Positions 20,010 through 33,695 of a stretch of 64,000 bases of DNA are shown in pieces; the stretch's first letter is position 1, and each line of letters begins with the position of its first letter. The stretch is from positions 620,001 through 684,000 of the forward strand of contig NZ_MASU01000013.1 in the NCBI RefSeq assembly GCF_003202235.1. Direction: 5' to 3'. Below the pieces are notes generated by a model. The model saw only the letters and a list, made by a program, of their open reading frames with translations. It did not search any database and was not told the DNA's origin. Source of the stretch: Prauserella flavalba. GTDB lineage: Bacteria > Actinomycetota > Actinomycetes > Mycobacteriales > Pseudonocardiaceae. The position numbers were made by a program, and so were the translations under genes.

Positions 20010-21166
20010 CACTCCACCCCCGCCACGCTCAGCAGCGCGCGCATCCGCGCGACCGCCCGTTCCGGATCGGTCAGCACCCCGGCCTGGTCGGCCAGCCGCA
20101 GCACGTCGGCCAGGTGCACGATCGAGCGCGCCGACTCCAGGCCACCGACCATGCGGAAATGGGGCTGGTGGCCGTTCAGCCAGGCCAGGAGCACCACGCC
20201 GACCTTGTAGTGCTGGGTCGGCGCGCGGAAGATCTCCCGCGAGAGGGCCACGGTCGGGCCGATCAGCTCGTGAAAACCCGCCCGGTCGTCCGCATCGAGC
20301 CGGGTGAGTGCCGCGCCCGCGACCGGGGCGATCGGGTCGAAGATGCCGAGCAGCGCCTCGCTGTGACCCTGCTCGTCGCCCGCGATGAGGTCCGGGTAGT
20401 TGAAGTCGTCGCCGGTGTAGCAGGCGACGCCCTCGGGCAGCGCGCGGCGGAACTCGGTCTCCACGTCGGCGTCCAGCACGGAGACCTTGACGCCCGCGAT
20501 CACGCCGGCGTGCTCGGCGCACAGCGAGGCCAGTTCCGCCGCGGCGGCCCGGACGTCGGAGTGCCCCCAGTAGCCCGCCAGCGCGGGGTCGAACATCTCG
20601 CCGAGCCAGTGCAGCAGCACCGTGCCCTCGGCTCCGGACAGCAGCTTGCCGTACGCGGAGCGGTAGTCGGCGGGACCCGACGCGACGGCGGCGAGCGCGC
20701 GGCTGGCCATGATCACCGGCATCGCGCCCTCGCCGCTCACGAGGTCGAGCTGCTCGCGCCACGCGGCCACGATCTTGTCCACAGTGGAGGGTCCGGGTGG
20801 GAGCTGGTCGGTGCCGACGCCCGCGCACCAACGGCCTCCCGACTCGCGGGCCGCGGCCCCGGTGCGGCGGATCAGCTCCTGCGTCGCGGCCCAGTCGAGC
20901 CCCATGCCGCGCTGCGCGGTGTCCATCGCCTCGGCGACCCCGAGCCCGCACGACCACAGGTGGTGGCGGAACGCGAGCGTGCTGTCCCAGTCGAGCACCA
21001 CCGAGCGGGCGGGATCGCCGGGGGCGAGCGGGTCGGCCACGACGTGGGCTGCGGCGTATGCGATGCGCGAGCGTGGCTGTTCGGCCTGAGCCTCCGGAAC
21101 CGTGCGGCCGGACGGCGACCAGCTTTCGAGCGTGCCGTCCCTGGTGGGTAGCAGCAACCCCGTCAT
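20009..21166 (-). CDS. DUF993 family protein (dihydrodipicolinate-synthase-like fold)
   Basis: This 385-aa protein matches the DUF993 family, annotated as related to dihydrodipicolinate synthase/aldolase barrels. Recognisable stretches are VVLDWDSTLAFRHHLWSCGL, GMGLDWAATQELIRRT, ACYTGDDFNYPDLIAGD and HYKVGVVLLAWLNGHQ. A lysine in HYKVG is a possible Schiff-base residue by analogy only. It is typically found with a Gfo/Idh oxidoreductase and a TIM-barrel isomerase, as here, so an aldolase-type cleavage of a sugar-derived keto acid is plausible. It is the first gene after the tandem LacI boxes. Confidence 0.75.
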   Translation of the reverse strand: MTGLLLPTRDGTLESWSPSGRTVPEAQAEQPRSRIAYAAAHVVADPLAPGDPARSVVLDWDSTLAFRHHLWSCGLGVAEAMDTAQRGMGLDWAATQELIRRTGAAARESGGRWCAGVGTDQLPPGPSTVDKIVAAWREQLDLVSGEGAMPVIMASRALAAVASGPADYRSAYGKLLSGAEGTVLLHWLGEMFDPALAGYWGHSDVRAAAAELASLCAEHAGVIAGVKVSVLDADVETEFRRALPEGVACYTGDDFNYPDLIAGDEQGHSEALLGIFDPIAPVAGAALTRLDADDRAGFHELIGPTVALSREIFRAPTQHYKVGVVLLAWLNGHQPHFRMVGGLESARSIVHLADVLRLADQAGVLTDPERAVARMRALLSVAGVE

Positions 21167-21184
21167 GACAACTCCGTCTCTGCT

Positions 21185-21210
21185 GAAAGCGCTTGCAAGA
21201 AAGCGTTTTC
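21185..21210. promoter_or_regulatory. Tandem LacI-type operators upstream of the DUF993 operon
   Basis: Two 12-bp boxes, GAAAGCGCTTGC (21185-21196) and GAAAGCGTTTTC (21199-21210), lie 14 bp apart just upstream of the DUF993 start. On the minus strand TTGTCC (21239-21244) and TATGGT (21214-21219) form a plausible -35/-10 pair, so the boxes would cover the transcription start. The same motif occurs at 23481, 23494 and 27536, around the LacI gene at 22395. Confidence 0.75.
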
Positions 21211-21253
21211 AGACACCATAGGACACCGCCCCTGATCCGGACAAGGACGAGGG

Positions 21254-22390
21254 CTACGCCAGCGGATCGACGGCGAGCTCGCGCACCACGGACTCGTCCA
21301 CCTCGACGCCGAGCCCGGGGCCCGTCGGAACCTCGGCGACGCCGCCCTTCACCTCGACGCCCGAGGCGTAGACGGAGTCGACGAACTGCCTGCCGTTCAG
21401 GTCGACCGGCGTGTCGATGCCGAACGCGGCGAACAGGTGCAGCGACGCCGCGAGCCCGAGGTCGGAGTCGGTGAGCCCCGAGCCCATGAGCCGCACACCA
21501 CAGTCCTCGGCCAGCTGGCACAGCCGCAGCGACAACGTGAGGCCGCCGCTGCGCTGCACCTTGGCGATCGCGACGTCCACGGCGTCGAGCTTCACGAACG
21601 TCGCGAGGTCGGCCGGGTGCCGCAGGCTCTCGTCGAGCGCGACGGGCACGGGGGAGTCGGCGCGCAGCCTGCGCAGGCCCGCGATGTCGTTGGCGGGCAA
21701 TGGTTGTTCGAACGCGGTGACGCCGAGCGCGTCCAGCTCGCGCGAGAGCCGCAGCGCGGCGTCGACGGTGAAGCCCTGGTTGGCGTCGACCCACAGCGGG
21801 GCCTTCGGCGCGGCCTCCCGCACGGCCCGCACCACGGCCAGGTCCTCCCGCTCGCCGTGCAGGCCGATCTTGACCTTGAACGCGTCGTACCCGAGCTCCC
21901 TGCCCTCGGCGACGCAGTCGGCGACCTCGTTCGCCGTCTGCCCCGACACCATCCAGCCCAGCGTGATGCGGTCGCGCCGCCGCCTGCCCCACAGTGTGCT
22001 CACCGGGACGCCGAGCGCGCGGCCGAGCAGGTCGTGCAGCGCCATGTCGACCGCGGCCTTCGCCAGCGGCGAGCCGATCGTGAACCCGCGGTTGATGGCG
22101 CGGTCGAACGCGGTCGTCACGCCGTCGAGGTCCCAGCAGGGCCTGCCCAGCACCGCGGGGGCGAGGTAGCGGTCGATCGTGGTGACGATCGACTCCGTCG
22201 TCTCGTACGTCCACGCGGGAATCGGCGTGGCCTCGCCCCAGCCGGGCACGCCGCCCGCACTCACCTTCACCAGCACGCGGATGCTCGGGGAGCCCGCGAC
22301 GGCGACGGAGCCTCCGGAGACTCCGAACGACCGCAGCGTCGGCAGGGGCACGGCGAACGTCTCGATCCGGTCGATCGTCAGGTCTCGCAT
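21254..22390 (-). CDS. Enolase-superfamily enzyme, muconate cycloisomerase/dipeptide epimerase-like
   Basis: This 378-aa protein has the full catalytic set of the MLE subgroup: KxK at K172/K174 (AFKVKIG), magnesium ligands D202 (WVDANQG), E228 (FEQPLP) and D253 (ALDES), and K277 (IAKVQRSGG). It abstracts an alpha-proton from a carboxylate; reactions in the subgroup include cycloisomerisation, o-succinylbenzoate synthesis, racemisation and sugar-acid dehydration. The exact substrate cannot be read from sequence. It starts 4 nt after the LacI stop, in the same operon. Confidence 0.82.
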   Translation of the reverse strand: MRDLTIDRIETFAVPLPTLRSFGVSGGSVAVAGSPSIRVLVKVSAGGVPGWGEATPIPAWTYETTESIVTTIDRYLAPAVLGRPCWDLDGVTTAFDRAINRGFTIGSPLAKAAVDMALHDLLGRALGVPVSTLWGRRRRDRITLGWMVSGQTANEVADCVAEGRELGYDAFKVKIGLHGEREDLAVVRAVREAAPKAPLWVDANQGFTVDAALRLSRELDALGVTAFEQPLPANDIAGLRRLRADSPVPVALDESLRHPADLATFVKLDAVDVAIAKVQRSGGLTLSLRLCQLAEDCGVRLMGSGLTDSDLGLAASLHLFAAFGIDTPVDLNGRQFVDSVYASGVEVKGGVAEVPTGPGLGVEVDESVVRELAVDPLA

Positions 22391-22394
22391 CTGC

Positions 22395-23423
22395 TCACAC
22401 CTTTCTGGTACTGGCTCTGACCACGACCTCGCCGGGCAGGCGCAGCACGCGGCTGCGGGTGCCCCGGTTGCCCCGGAACGCCAGCTCCATCGCTCGCTCG
22501 CCGAGTTCCTCCAGTGGCAGCGAGACCGTGGTGAGCGGTGGGGAGAGGTCGCGCACGACGGGGATGTCGTCGAATCCGGCGAGCGACACGTCGTCGGGAA
22601 CGGAGCGGCCGGACTCGCGCAGCGCCGTGAGCGCGCCGATCGCCATCACGTCGGTCACGGCGAACACGCACGTCGCGTCGAGCCCCCTTTCGAGCAGCTC
22701 CGACATCGCGGCGTGGCCGCCGTCGCGGGTGAAGGCGCCCTCCACCACGGCGGACTCGGGCAGCTCGACGCCGGCCTCGGCCAGCGTCTCGCGGAACCCG
22801 GCGAGGCGGTCGACCACGGTGGTGAGCGCGCGCGGGCCGGTGAGCACCGCGAACCGCCGGTGACCGAGGTCGAGCAGGGTCTTCGCGAGCGCGGCCGCGC
22901 CCTCCCTGTTCTCCGGCTGGACGCTGTCGACGCGCAGGCTGCGGTGACGGCTCACCACGGCGACCTGGCCGCCGCCGCGCCGGTAGGGGTCGATCTCGGC
23001 GGCGAGCGCACGCTCCCACGCCTTGTCCTCGAACCCCGAGCCGACGAGCAGGATCGCCGAGGCGCGCTGGGCGCGCAGCATGGAGATGTAGGCGATCTCC
23101 TTCTGCGGGTCGCGGAAGGTGCTGGCGAGCATCACGAGCAACCCGTTGTCGCCGGCCACCCGCATGACGCCCCGCGCGATGGCCGCGAAGTAGGGGTCGC
23201 TGACGTCGTGGCAGATGACGCCCACGGTGCGGTGCGACGCCCCGGCCAGGGCCTGCGCATGCGCGTTGGGCGTGTAGGCGAGCTTCTCGGCGGCGGCGAG
23301 CACCCGCTCGCGCAGGTCCGTGCGGACCTTGGTGGTGCCGTTCAGCGCTCTGGACGCGGTGGCCAGCGACACCTCCGCGGCGCGGGCGACGTCCTCGAGC
23401 GTGACGTGTGGGTGAGCGTCCAT
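22395..23423 (-). CDS. LacI-family transcriptional regulator
   Basis: This 342-aa protein has the LacI helix-turn-helix (VTLEDVARAAEVSLATASRA, then LNGTTKVR) and hinge helix region YTPNAHAQALAGA, followed by a periplasmic-binding-protein-like sensor domain (VGVICHDVSDPYFAAIARGV, GFDDIPVVRDLSPPLTTV). I choose ATG 23423 because GGGAG lies 7 nt upstream. The upstream in-frame ATG at 23471 would overlap the likely -10 (TAGAGT). It is expected to bind the GAAAGCGC-type boxes in its own promoter and two others nearby, acting as a local repressor of sugar use. Confidence 0.88.
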   Translation of the reverse strand: MDAHPHVTLEDVARAAEVSLATASRALNGTTKVRTDLRERVLAAAEKLAYTPNAHAQALAGASHRTVGVICHDVSDPYFAAIARGVMRVAGDNGLLVMLASTFRDPQKEIAYISMLRAQRASAILLVGSGFEDKAWERALAAEIDPYRRGGGQVAVVSRHRSLRVDSVQPENREGAAALAKTLLDLGHRRFAVLTGPRALTTVVDRLAGFRETLAEAGVELPESAVVEGAFTRDGGHAAMSELLERGLDATCVFAVTDVMAIGALTALRESGRSVPDDVSLAGFDDIPVVRDLSPPLTTVSLPLEELGERAMELAFRGNRGTRSRVLRLPGEVVVRASTRKV

Positions 23424-23480
23424 GCGCAACTCCCGGTTAAAGAAAGCTTGACCGAGTTTCCCGGTCTGCATACTCTACCT

Positions 23481-23505
23481 GAAAGCGCATTCAGAAAGCG
23501 CATTC
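23481..23505. promoter_or_regulatory. Tandem LacI-type operators between lacI-type gene and ABC operon
   Basis: GAAAGCGCATTC occurs twice in direct orientation (23481-23492 and 23494-23505, period 13). The boxes lie between the divergent LacI gene (23423, minus) and the ABC transporter operon (23569, plus) and could control both. TAGAGT on the minus strand abuts them as a likely -10 for the regulator gene. Confidence 0.75.
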
Positions 23506-23568
23506 AGAGACTCGGGTCCCGGTCTCGATCAGGTGCTTTCCGACACGTTCGCCGGCGAACGGAGGGTC

Positions 23569-24456
23569 ATGGTCACGCACAGTCAGTCGGCACGCACCGA
23601 GCCCGCAGGGCCACCAGGTTCATCGTCCTCGTCAGGAGTCTCCGAGCGGGCGCGACCAGGGATCGCGCAACGTCTCGTGGGCTTCACCGAGCGTGCCTGG
23701 CGGCCGATCGCCCTGCTCGTGGTGCTGTTCCTCGCGTGGTGGGCGGTGACGGCGGCGGAGCTGATCGAGCCCTACCTGGTGCCCTCGCCGGGCGACACGT
23801 TCGACGCGATCGCCAGCCGCCCCGACTACTTCTGGGAACACACCTGGGCCACGACCTACGAGACGCTGCTCGGCTTCGTCATCGCCGCGGCCGTCGGTGT
23901 CTTCGCGGCCGTGGTGATGGTGCAGTCGGCGACCGTCGAGAAGACGCTGTACCCGCTGCTGCTCTTCGCGCAGGTCATCCCGAAGATCGCCATCGCGCCG
24001 CTGTTCGTCGTGTGGCTCGGCTTCGGGATCGGTCCCAAGATCGTGGTCGCGGTGCTCATGGCGTTCTTCCCGGTGGTGATCTCGATGGTCACCGGGCTCA
24101 AGTCCGTCGACCCCGAGATGCTGCAGCTCTCGGCCACGATGGGCGCCAAGCCGGGGCAGACGTTCTGGAAGATCCGGTTCCCGGCGTCGCTGCCGCACCT
24201 GTTCTCCGGGCTGAAGGTCGCCGCGACCATGGCCGTCACCGGCGCCGTGGTCGGCGAGTTCGTCGGCGCCGACGCCGGGCTGGGCTTCGTCATCCTGCAG
24301 GCCAACGGAAACCTCGACACCCCGGTGCTCTTCGCGGGGCTGCTGATCATGTCGCTGCTCGGTGTCCTGCTGTTCGTGCTCGTGGAGTGGCTCGAGCACC
24401 TCGTGCTCCCGTGGCACGCGAGCAGGCGCACCGAAGGCGTCACCACAACGCTGTGA
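23569..24456 (+). CDS. ABC transporter permease (SsuC/TauC/ThiX type)
   Basis: This 295-aa inner-membrane permease has about six transmembrane helices and the BPD_transp_1 signature region (LQLSATMGAKPGQTFWKIRF, the EAA loop that docks the ATPase). PYLVPSPGDTF and LPHLFSGLKVAA are typical of permeases working with NMT1/ThiY/SsuA-like binding proteins. The ATG at 23569 has GGAGGG 3-8 nt upstream. It is the first gene of the operon permease, binding protein, ATPase, Gfo/Idh. Confidence 0.88.
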   Translation: MVTHSQSARTEPAGPPGSSSSSGVSERARPGIAQRLVGFTERAWRPIALLVVLFLAWWAVTAAELIEPYLVPSPGDTFDAIASRPDYFWEHTWATTYETLLGFVIAAAVGVFAAVVMVQSATVEKTLYPLLLFAQVIPKIAIAPLFVVWLGFGIGPKIVVAVLMAFFPVVISMVTGLKSVDPEMLQLSATMGAKPGQTFWKIRFPASLPHLFSGLKVAATMAVTGAVVGEFVGADAGLGFVILQANGNLDTPVLFAGLLIMSLLGVLLFVLVEWLEHLVLPWHASRRTEGVTTTL

Positions 24457-24482
24457 GATCCCTTGCGAGACAAAGGAAACCC

Positions 24483-25511
24483 ATGAAACTACCCGCACTC
24501 GTGAAGAGCGCCGTCAGTGTCGCGGCCGTGCTGCTGCTCACCGCGGGCTGTGGCGGCTCCGAGCCGGAGACCACCACCAACGCCCAGGGCGAGACGCTCG
24601 ACAAGGTCACGCTGACCCTCAACTGGTACCCCTACGGCGAGCACGCGCCGTTCTACTACGGCAAGGCCCAGGGGATCTACGAGGAGCACGGGATCGATCT
24701 GGAGATCAGGGCGGGCCAGGGCTCGCAGAAGACCGTGCAGGCCGCCGCGGCCGGGCAGACCGACTTCGGCTGGGCCGACACGCCGGCCCTGCTCGCGGGC
24801 GTGTCGCAGGGCCTCGACGTCAAGAGCATCGGCGTGTTCCTGCAGACCACGCCGTCGTCGGTGCAGTTCTTCAGCGAGCAGAACATCTCCTCGCCCGCCG
24901 ACCTCAAGGGCAAGACCATCGCGAGCACCGCGGGTGACGCGCTGACCAAGACCTTCCCCGCGTTCCTCCAGGCCAACGGGCTCGCCGAGGGCGACGTGCG
25001 GATCCAGAACACCGACGCGGCGGGCAAGATGGCGGCCGTCATGTCGGGCCAGACCGACGCGCTGCTCGGCTACGCCACCGACCAGGGTCCGACGATGCAG
25101 GAGAAGGCGGGCAAGGAGGTCTCCTACCTCCGCTTCGCCGAGAACGGGCTCAACTTCTACTCCAACGGCCTCATCGCCTCACAGGAGGTCATCGACGACC
25201 GGGGCGACCTCGCCCAGCGGATGGTCGCCGCGACGAGCGAGGCGTGGACCGCGGTGCAGCAGGACCAGCAGGCCGCCGTCGACGCCATGCAGGGCTCCTC
25301 GGAGCAGCTGCCGTCGAAGCAGGTGCTCGCCGAGCAGCTCGCCTCGACGCTGGAGCTGCTGCACACCGACGCCACGGAGGGCCAGGCGCCCGGTGTGAAC
25401 AACGAGGAGGACTGGAAGAAGACCATCCGGATCTTCGCCGACGCCGGCGTGATCTCCAGTGCCGAAGAGCCCAGCGCCTACTGGGTCAGTGAGCTCGCAC
25501 CGAAGGAATGA
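24483..25511 (+). CDS. ABC substrate-binding lipoprotein, NMT1/THI5-like
   Basis: This 342-aa lipoprotein has a signal peptide ending in the lipobox LLTAGCGG, so it is anchored outside the membrane. The mature part begins VTLTLNWYPYGEHAPFYYG, a classic opening of NMT1/SsuA/ThiY-like proteins, with GIYEEHGIDLEI and GQTDFGWADTPALL. Known members bind thiamine pyrimidines, sulfonates, nitrate or aromatic acids; the sugar-oriented surroundings suggest an unusual ligand. It lies 26 nt after the permease. Confidence 0.87.
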   Translation: MKLPALVKSAVSVAAVLLLTAGCGGSEPETTTNAQGETLDKVTLTLNWYPYGEHAPFYYGKAQGIYEEHGIDLEIRAGQGSQKTVQAAAAGQTDFGWADTPALLAGVSQGLDVKSIGVFLQTTPSSVQFFSEQNISSPADLKGKTIASTAGDALTKTFPAFLQANGLAEGDVRIQNTDAAGKMAAVMSGQTDALLGYATDQGPTMQEKAGKEVSYLRFAENGLNFYSNGLIASQEVIDDRGDLAQRMVAATSEAWTAVQQDQQAAVDAMQGSSEQLPSKQVLAEQLASTLELLHTDATEGQAPGVNNEEDWKKTIRIFADAGVISSAEEPSAYWVSELAPKE

Positions 25512-25521
25512 GTTGAGGCAG

Positions 25522-26298
<777 letters not shown>

Positions 26299-26310
26299 GA
26301 AAGGTGTTCG

Positions 26311-27471
26311 ATGGCGGCGAACGAGGAACGGTCCGTCGGGATCGTCATGAACGGGGTCACCGGTCGCATGGGCTACCGGCAGCACCTCGTGCGGTCGATT
26401 CTGGCGATCCGGGAGCAGGGCGGGCTGCGGCTGCCCGACGGCACGGTGCTGCGTCCTGAGCCGATTCTGGTGGGCCGCAACGAGAGCAAGCTCGCGACCA
26501 TCGCGAAGGAGCACGGTCTCGACCGGTGGACGACGGATCTGGACGAGGCGCTGAAGCTGCCCGGCGCCGAGATCTACTTCGACGCGCAGGTGACCAGCCG
26601 CCGCGTCGAGGGCGTGAAGAAGGCCGTCGCCGCCGGGCTGCACGTCTACACCGAGAAGCCGACGGCGGAGGACACCGAGACGGCGCTGGAGCTGGCCCGA
26701 ATCGCCAAGGCCGCCGGGGTGAAGGTGGGCGTGGTGCAGGACAAGCTCTTCCTGCCCGGCCTGCTCAAGCTGAAGCGGCTCGTCGACGGCGGCTTCTTCG
26801 GCCGGATCCTCTCGGTGCGCGGCGAGTTCGGCTACTGGGTGTTCGAGGGGGACTGGCAGGAGGCGCAGCGGCCCTCGTGGAACTACCGCGCCGAGGACGG
26901 CGGCGGCATCATCATCGACATGTTCTGTCACTGGCGGTACGTGCTGGAGGAGATCTTCGGCCCGGTCCGCTCGGTGCAGGCGCTCGCGGCGACCCACATC
27001 CCGGAACGGGTCGGCGAGGACGGAAAGCCCTACGCCTGCACGGCCGACGACGCCGCGTACGGCATCTTCGAGCTCGACGGCGGCATCGTCGCGCAGGTGA
27101 ACTCCTCGTGGACGACGCGGGTGTTCCGGGACGAGCTGGTGGAGTTCCAGGTGGACGGCACCGAGGGCAGCGCCGTCGCCGGGCTGCGCCGGTGCCGTGT
27201 CCAGCACCGCTCCACCACCCCGAAGCCGGTGTGGAACCCCGACCTGCCCGCGACCGAGGACTTCCGGTCGCAGTGGCAGGAGGTGCCCGACAACGCCGAC
27301 TTCGACAACGGGTTCAAGACACAGTGGGAGATGTTCCTCCGGCACGTGGCGGCTGACGAGCCGTTCCCGTGGGACTTCCTGGCCGGCGCGCGTGGCGTGC
27401 AGCTGGCCGAGCTCGGGCTGCAGTCGGCCAGGGAGGGTCGCAGGATCGCGATCCCCGAGCTCACTCTCTGA
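26311..27471 (+). CDS. Gfo/Idh/MocA-family oxidoreductase
   Basis: This 386-aa protein has an N-terminal Rossmann domain (GIVMNGVTGRMG) and the catalytic-lysine motif EKP (HVYTEKPTAED) of the Gfo/Idh/MocA family, followed by the C-terminal beta-sheet domain (GIIIDMFCHWRYVLEEIFG). It would oxidise or reduce a hydroxyl of a sugar or cyclitol with NAD(P). Homologues of this form commonly accompany DUF993 and a TIM-barrel isomerase. It is the last gene of the ABC operon, so it probably acts on the imported compound. Confidence 0.85.
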   Translation: MAANEERSVGIVMNGVTGRMGYRQHLVRSILAIREQGGLRLPDGTVLRPEPILVGRNESKLATIAKEHGLDRWTTDLDEALKLPGAEIYFDAQVTSRRVEGVKKAVAAGLHVYTEKPTAEDTETALELARIAKAAGVKVGVVQDKLFLPGLLKLKRLVDGGFFGRILSVRGEFGYWVFEGDWQEAQRPSWNYRAEDGGGIIIDMFCHWRYVLEEIFGPVRSVQALAATHIPERVGEDGKPYACTADDAAYGIFELDGGIVAQVNSSWTTRVFRDELVEFQVDGTEGSAVAGLRRCRVQHRSTTPKPVWNPDLPATEDFRSQWQEVPDNADFDNGFKTQWEMFLRHVAADEPFPWDFLAGARGVQLAELGLQSAREGRRIAIPELTL

Positions 27472-27535
27472 TTCACCTTTCGCAGTTTCACCTTTCCCGG
27501 CACGACAACTGAATACTTCCCGGCATGTACGAAGT

Positions 27536-27547
27536 GAAAGCGCTTTC
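27536..27547. promoter_or_regulatory. LacI-type operator upstream of the secreted ThuA/PQQ protein
   Basis: GAAAGCGCTTTC is a perfect 12-bp palindrome and the best copy of the box found four other times in this island. It lies 31 bp upstream of the start at 27579. This ties the secreted-enzyme operon to the LacI regulator at 22395. Confidence 0.75.
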
Positions 27548-27578
27548 CACAACGCTGTAACTCAACGGAGAGGTCCAC

Positions 27579-30500
27579 ATGTCCGGTCGCAGACGTGCCA
27601 GAACACTGGTCGCGCTGCTCGCGTTCCTGCTCGCCGCGGGGGTGGCGTCCGCGCTCCCCGCGGCGGCGCAGGCACGCTTCAGCGTGCTCGTGTTCTCCAA
27701 GGTGACCAACTTCCACCACGACTCGATTCCCGCGGGCATCGCGGCGATCGAAAAGCTCGGCGCCGAGCACGGCTTCACCGTCGAGTCCACCGACGACGCC
27801 GCGGCGTTCACCGACGAGAACCTCGCCCGGTTCGACGCCGTCGTCTTCAACAACACCAACTCCACTCCCGAGTCGGGCGACCTGCTCGACACCGCCCAGC
27901 GCGAGGCGCTCCAGCGCTACGTCCAGGCGGGCGGCGGCTGGGCGGGCGTGCACGCCGCGTCGGCCAGCGAGCGCGACTGGGAGTGGTACGAGGGCCTGGT
28001 CGGCGCCATCTTCGACCACCACCCCGCACCGCAGGTCGGCAGGGTCAAGGTGCTCGACCGCGTCCATCCGTCCACGCAGGACCTTCCGGAGCTGTGGGAG
28101 CAGAACGAGGAGTGGTACAACTGGCGGGTCAACCCCACCGGTGCGGTCCACACCCTCGCCCAGATCAAGGTGCGCGACGGCGTCACCGGGCTCGACGAGG
28201 GCGTCGACCACCCGTACTCGTGGTGCCAGAACTACGACGGCGGGCGCTCCTGGTTCACCGCGGGCGGTCACGCCGCCGAGAAGTTCTCCGACGAACTGTT
28301 CCTCTCGCACCTGCTCGGCGGCATCGAGTGGGCGGCCGGCGCGGTCGAGGGTGACTGCTCGGCGACCCAGACGGGCAACTTCCAGCGCGTGCCGCTGGTG
28401 GACGCCGACCTCGCCGACCCGTTCGAGCTGGCCGTGGCGCCCGACCGTCGCGTGTTCTGGATCCAGCGCACCGGCGCGCTCAAGGTCGTCGACCAGGAGT
28501 CGCTGAACGTCACGACGGCGCTCGACTTCCAGTACACGCCGGAGATGACGAGCCAGTCCGACGGCCTGCTGGGCCTCACGCTCGACCCGGCGTTCGCCGA
28601 GAACAACTGGCTGTACCTGCTGTACTCCGACCCGCAGGAGAACAAGCTCAACCTCTCGCGGTTCACGGTCGGTGCCGACAGCACGATCGACCTCGCGACC
28701 GAGAAGCGCCTGCTGGAGATCCCCACGTTCCGGGGCGAGGGCAGGGCCAACTCGCACATGGCGGGCTCGATCACCTTCGACGGTGACGGCAACCTCTACG
28801 TGGCGACCGGGGACAACACCGACCCGTTCGCCTCCGACGGGTTCTCGCCGATCGACGAGCGCGAGGGCAGGCGCGCCTGGGACGCGCAGGGCACGTCGGG
28901 CAACACCAACGACCTGCGGGGCAAGATCCTGCGCATCACGCCCCAGCCGGACGGGACCTACACCATCCCCGAGGGCAACCTGTTCGCACCGGGCACCGAG
29001 CTGACCCGCCCGGAGATCTACGCGATGGGCCTGCGCAACCCGTTCCGCATCACCGTCGACCCGCACACCAATTCGCTGCTGGTGGGCGACTACGGGCCGG
29101 ACGCGCGGCAGGCCGACCCCGAGCGCGGTCCGGAAGGGACGGTCGAGTTCCTGCGCATCACCGAGGCAGGCAACCAGGGCTGGCCCTACTGCACCGGGAA
29201 CAACACGCCGTTCGTCGACTACGACTTCGCCACCGGCACGTCGGGGGAGCCGTTCGACTGCGGCAACCTGGTCAACGACTCGCCGAACAACACCGGCCTG
29301 CGCGAGCTGCCGCCCGCCCAGCCCGCGTGGATGTGGTACGCCTACTCGGCCTCGGCGGAGTTCCCCGAGCTGGGCACGGGCGGTGGCGGCCCGATGGCCG
29401 GCCCGGTGTACGACTACGACCCGGACAACCCGCGGATCTCGAAGTTCCCCGAGTACTTCGACGGCAAGTGGTTCAACTACGAGCTGACCCGCCGGTGGTT
29501 CAAGGTGATGTCGGTGCAGCAGCACGAGCAGACGTTCACCGACCCCCGGTTCGCGCCCGCCCGGCCAGGCGACCTGCTGTCGATCAACGGGATCTTCGCT
29601 GACCTGGAGTGGATCCAGCCGTTCGACGCGCATTTCGGCCCGGACGGCTCGCTCTACGTGATCGACTTCGGCGAGGGCAGCGGCACCGGCCGCGGCGGCA
29701 GCAACGACGGCGCAGGCATCTACCGCATCGACTACGTCGCCGACGGGCGGCCGCCGACAGCGGCGATCACGCCGTCGACCGACTCCGGCAAGGCGCCGCT
29801 CAAGGTCTCGTTCTCCAGCGAGGGCTCCGTGGGCGGCGACGGTGAGCCGGTGACCTACGCGTGGGACTTCGACAACGACGGCACGGTCGACTCCACGCAG
29901 GCCAACCCGGCGTACAAGTACAAGGAACGCGGGCAGTACACCGCGCGGCTCACGGTGACCAGCACCGAGAACCCCGATCTGACCGCCGTGGCCGTCACCG
30001 AGATCACCGTCGGCAACACGAGGCCGGAGGTGCGGATCGTGCTGCCGCCGGACGGCGGGATGTTCGACTTCGGTGACACGATCCCGTTCCGGGTCGAGGT
30101 CATCGACGCGGAGGACCGGACCATCGACTGCTCGAAGGTCGTGGTGCAGTCACAGCTCGGACACGACGACCACCTGCACCCGATGGACAACGTCACGGGC
30201 TGCACCGGGGAGATCGCGACCGATGCCGGGGACAGCCACGGTCCTGGGCAGAACCTGTACGCGGCGCTCAGCGCGCAGTACACCGACGACGGCGGCAGGG
30301 GCGGCGTGCCCGCGCTCACCGGGTCGGCGCACCTGACGCTGGAGCCGAAGCACAAGGAGGCCGAGCACTTCGAGGACCACAGCGGCATCGACGTTCTGGA
30401 GCGCGCCGACGCGTCGGCGGGCAAGCGGCTCGGCGAGATCGAGCACGGTGACTGGGTCGCCTACGACCCGATCCACCTGCAGGGCATCGACTCGCTGACC

Positions 30501-30754
30501 GTCAGCGCGAGCTCCGGCGGCATCGGCGGCACGATCGAGTTCCGCGCCGACGCACCGGACGGCGAGCTGCTCGGCTCGGTCGACGTGCCCAACACGGGCG
30601 GCTGGGGCAACGTCGTGAACACCGACGTCACCCTGACCGACCCGGGGAGGACCGTGAAGCTCTACCTGGTGTTCGTCAACCCGGCCTGGACGCCGGATCA
30701 GCCGGACCTGCTCTCGCTGGACGTGTTGCAGTTCAACGGAAAGGGCGTGACCTC

Positions 30755-30758
<4 letters not shown>
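27579..30758 (+). CDS. Secreted ThuA-like / PQQ-dependent sugar dehydrogenase-like / PKD protein
   Basis: This 1059-aa exported protein has a Sec-type signal peptide (hydrophobic LVALLAFLLAAGVASALPA, AxA site). Domains in order: ThuA-like (about 34-255: VLVFSKVTNFHHDSIPAGI, GGGWAGVHAASASE); a six-bladed glucose/sorbosone-dehydrogenase-like propeller (about 280-720: GLLGLTLDPAFAENNWLYLL, DGNLYVATGDN, EIYAMGLRNPFRI, FGPDGSLYVIDFG); PKD (725-812: PVTYAWDFDNDGTVDS); and a CBM6-like C-terminus (about 924-1055: EAEHFEDHSGIDVL). The mix suggests oxidation and cleavage of keto-sugars on extracellular glycans. Its stop overlaps the next gene by 4 nt. It resembles the protein at 48185 but lacks DUF1080. 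Confidence 0.85.
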
Positions 30759-33655
<2,897 letters not shown>

Positions 33656-33695
33656 GGATTAGGCTGGTACGTATCCGACGAAGGGATTTTCGCTC

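Noticed and set aside
19200-22214. 1004-aa minus-strand ORF
   Set aside because: Only its last 269 codons are the isomerase gene; the rest is an out-of-frame shadow of DUF993 and the enolase-type gene, with Arg/Gly/Ala-rich nonsense composition.
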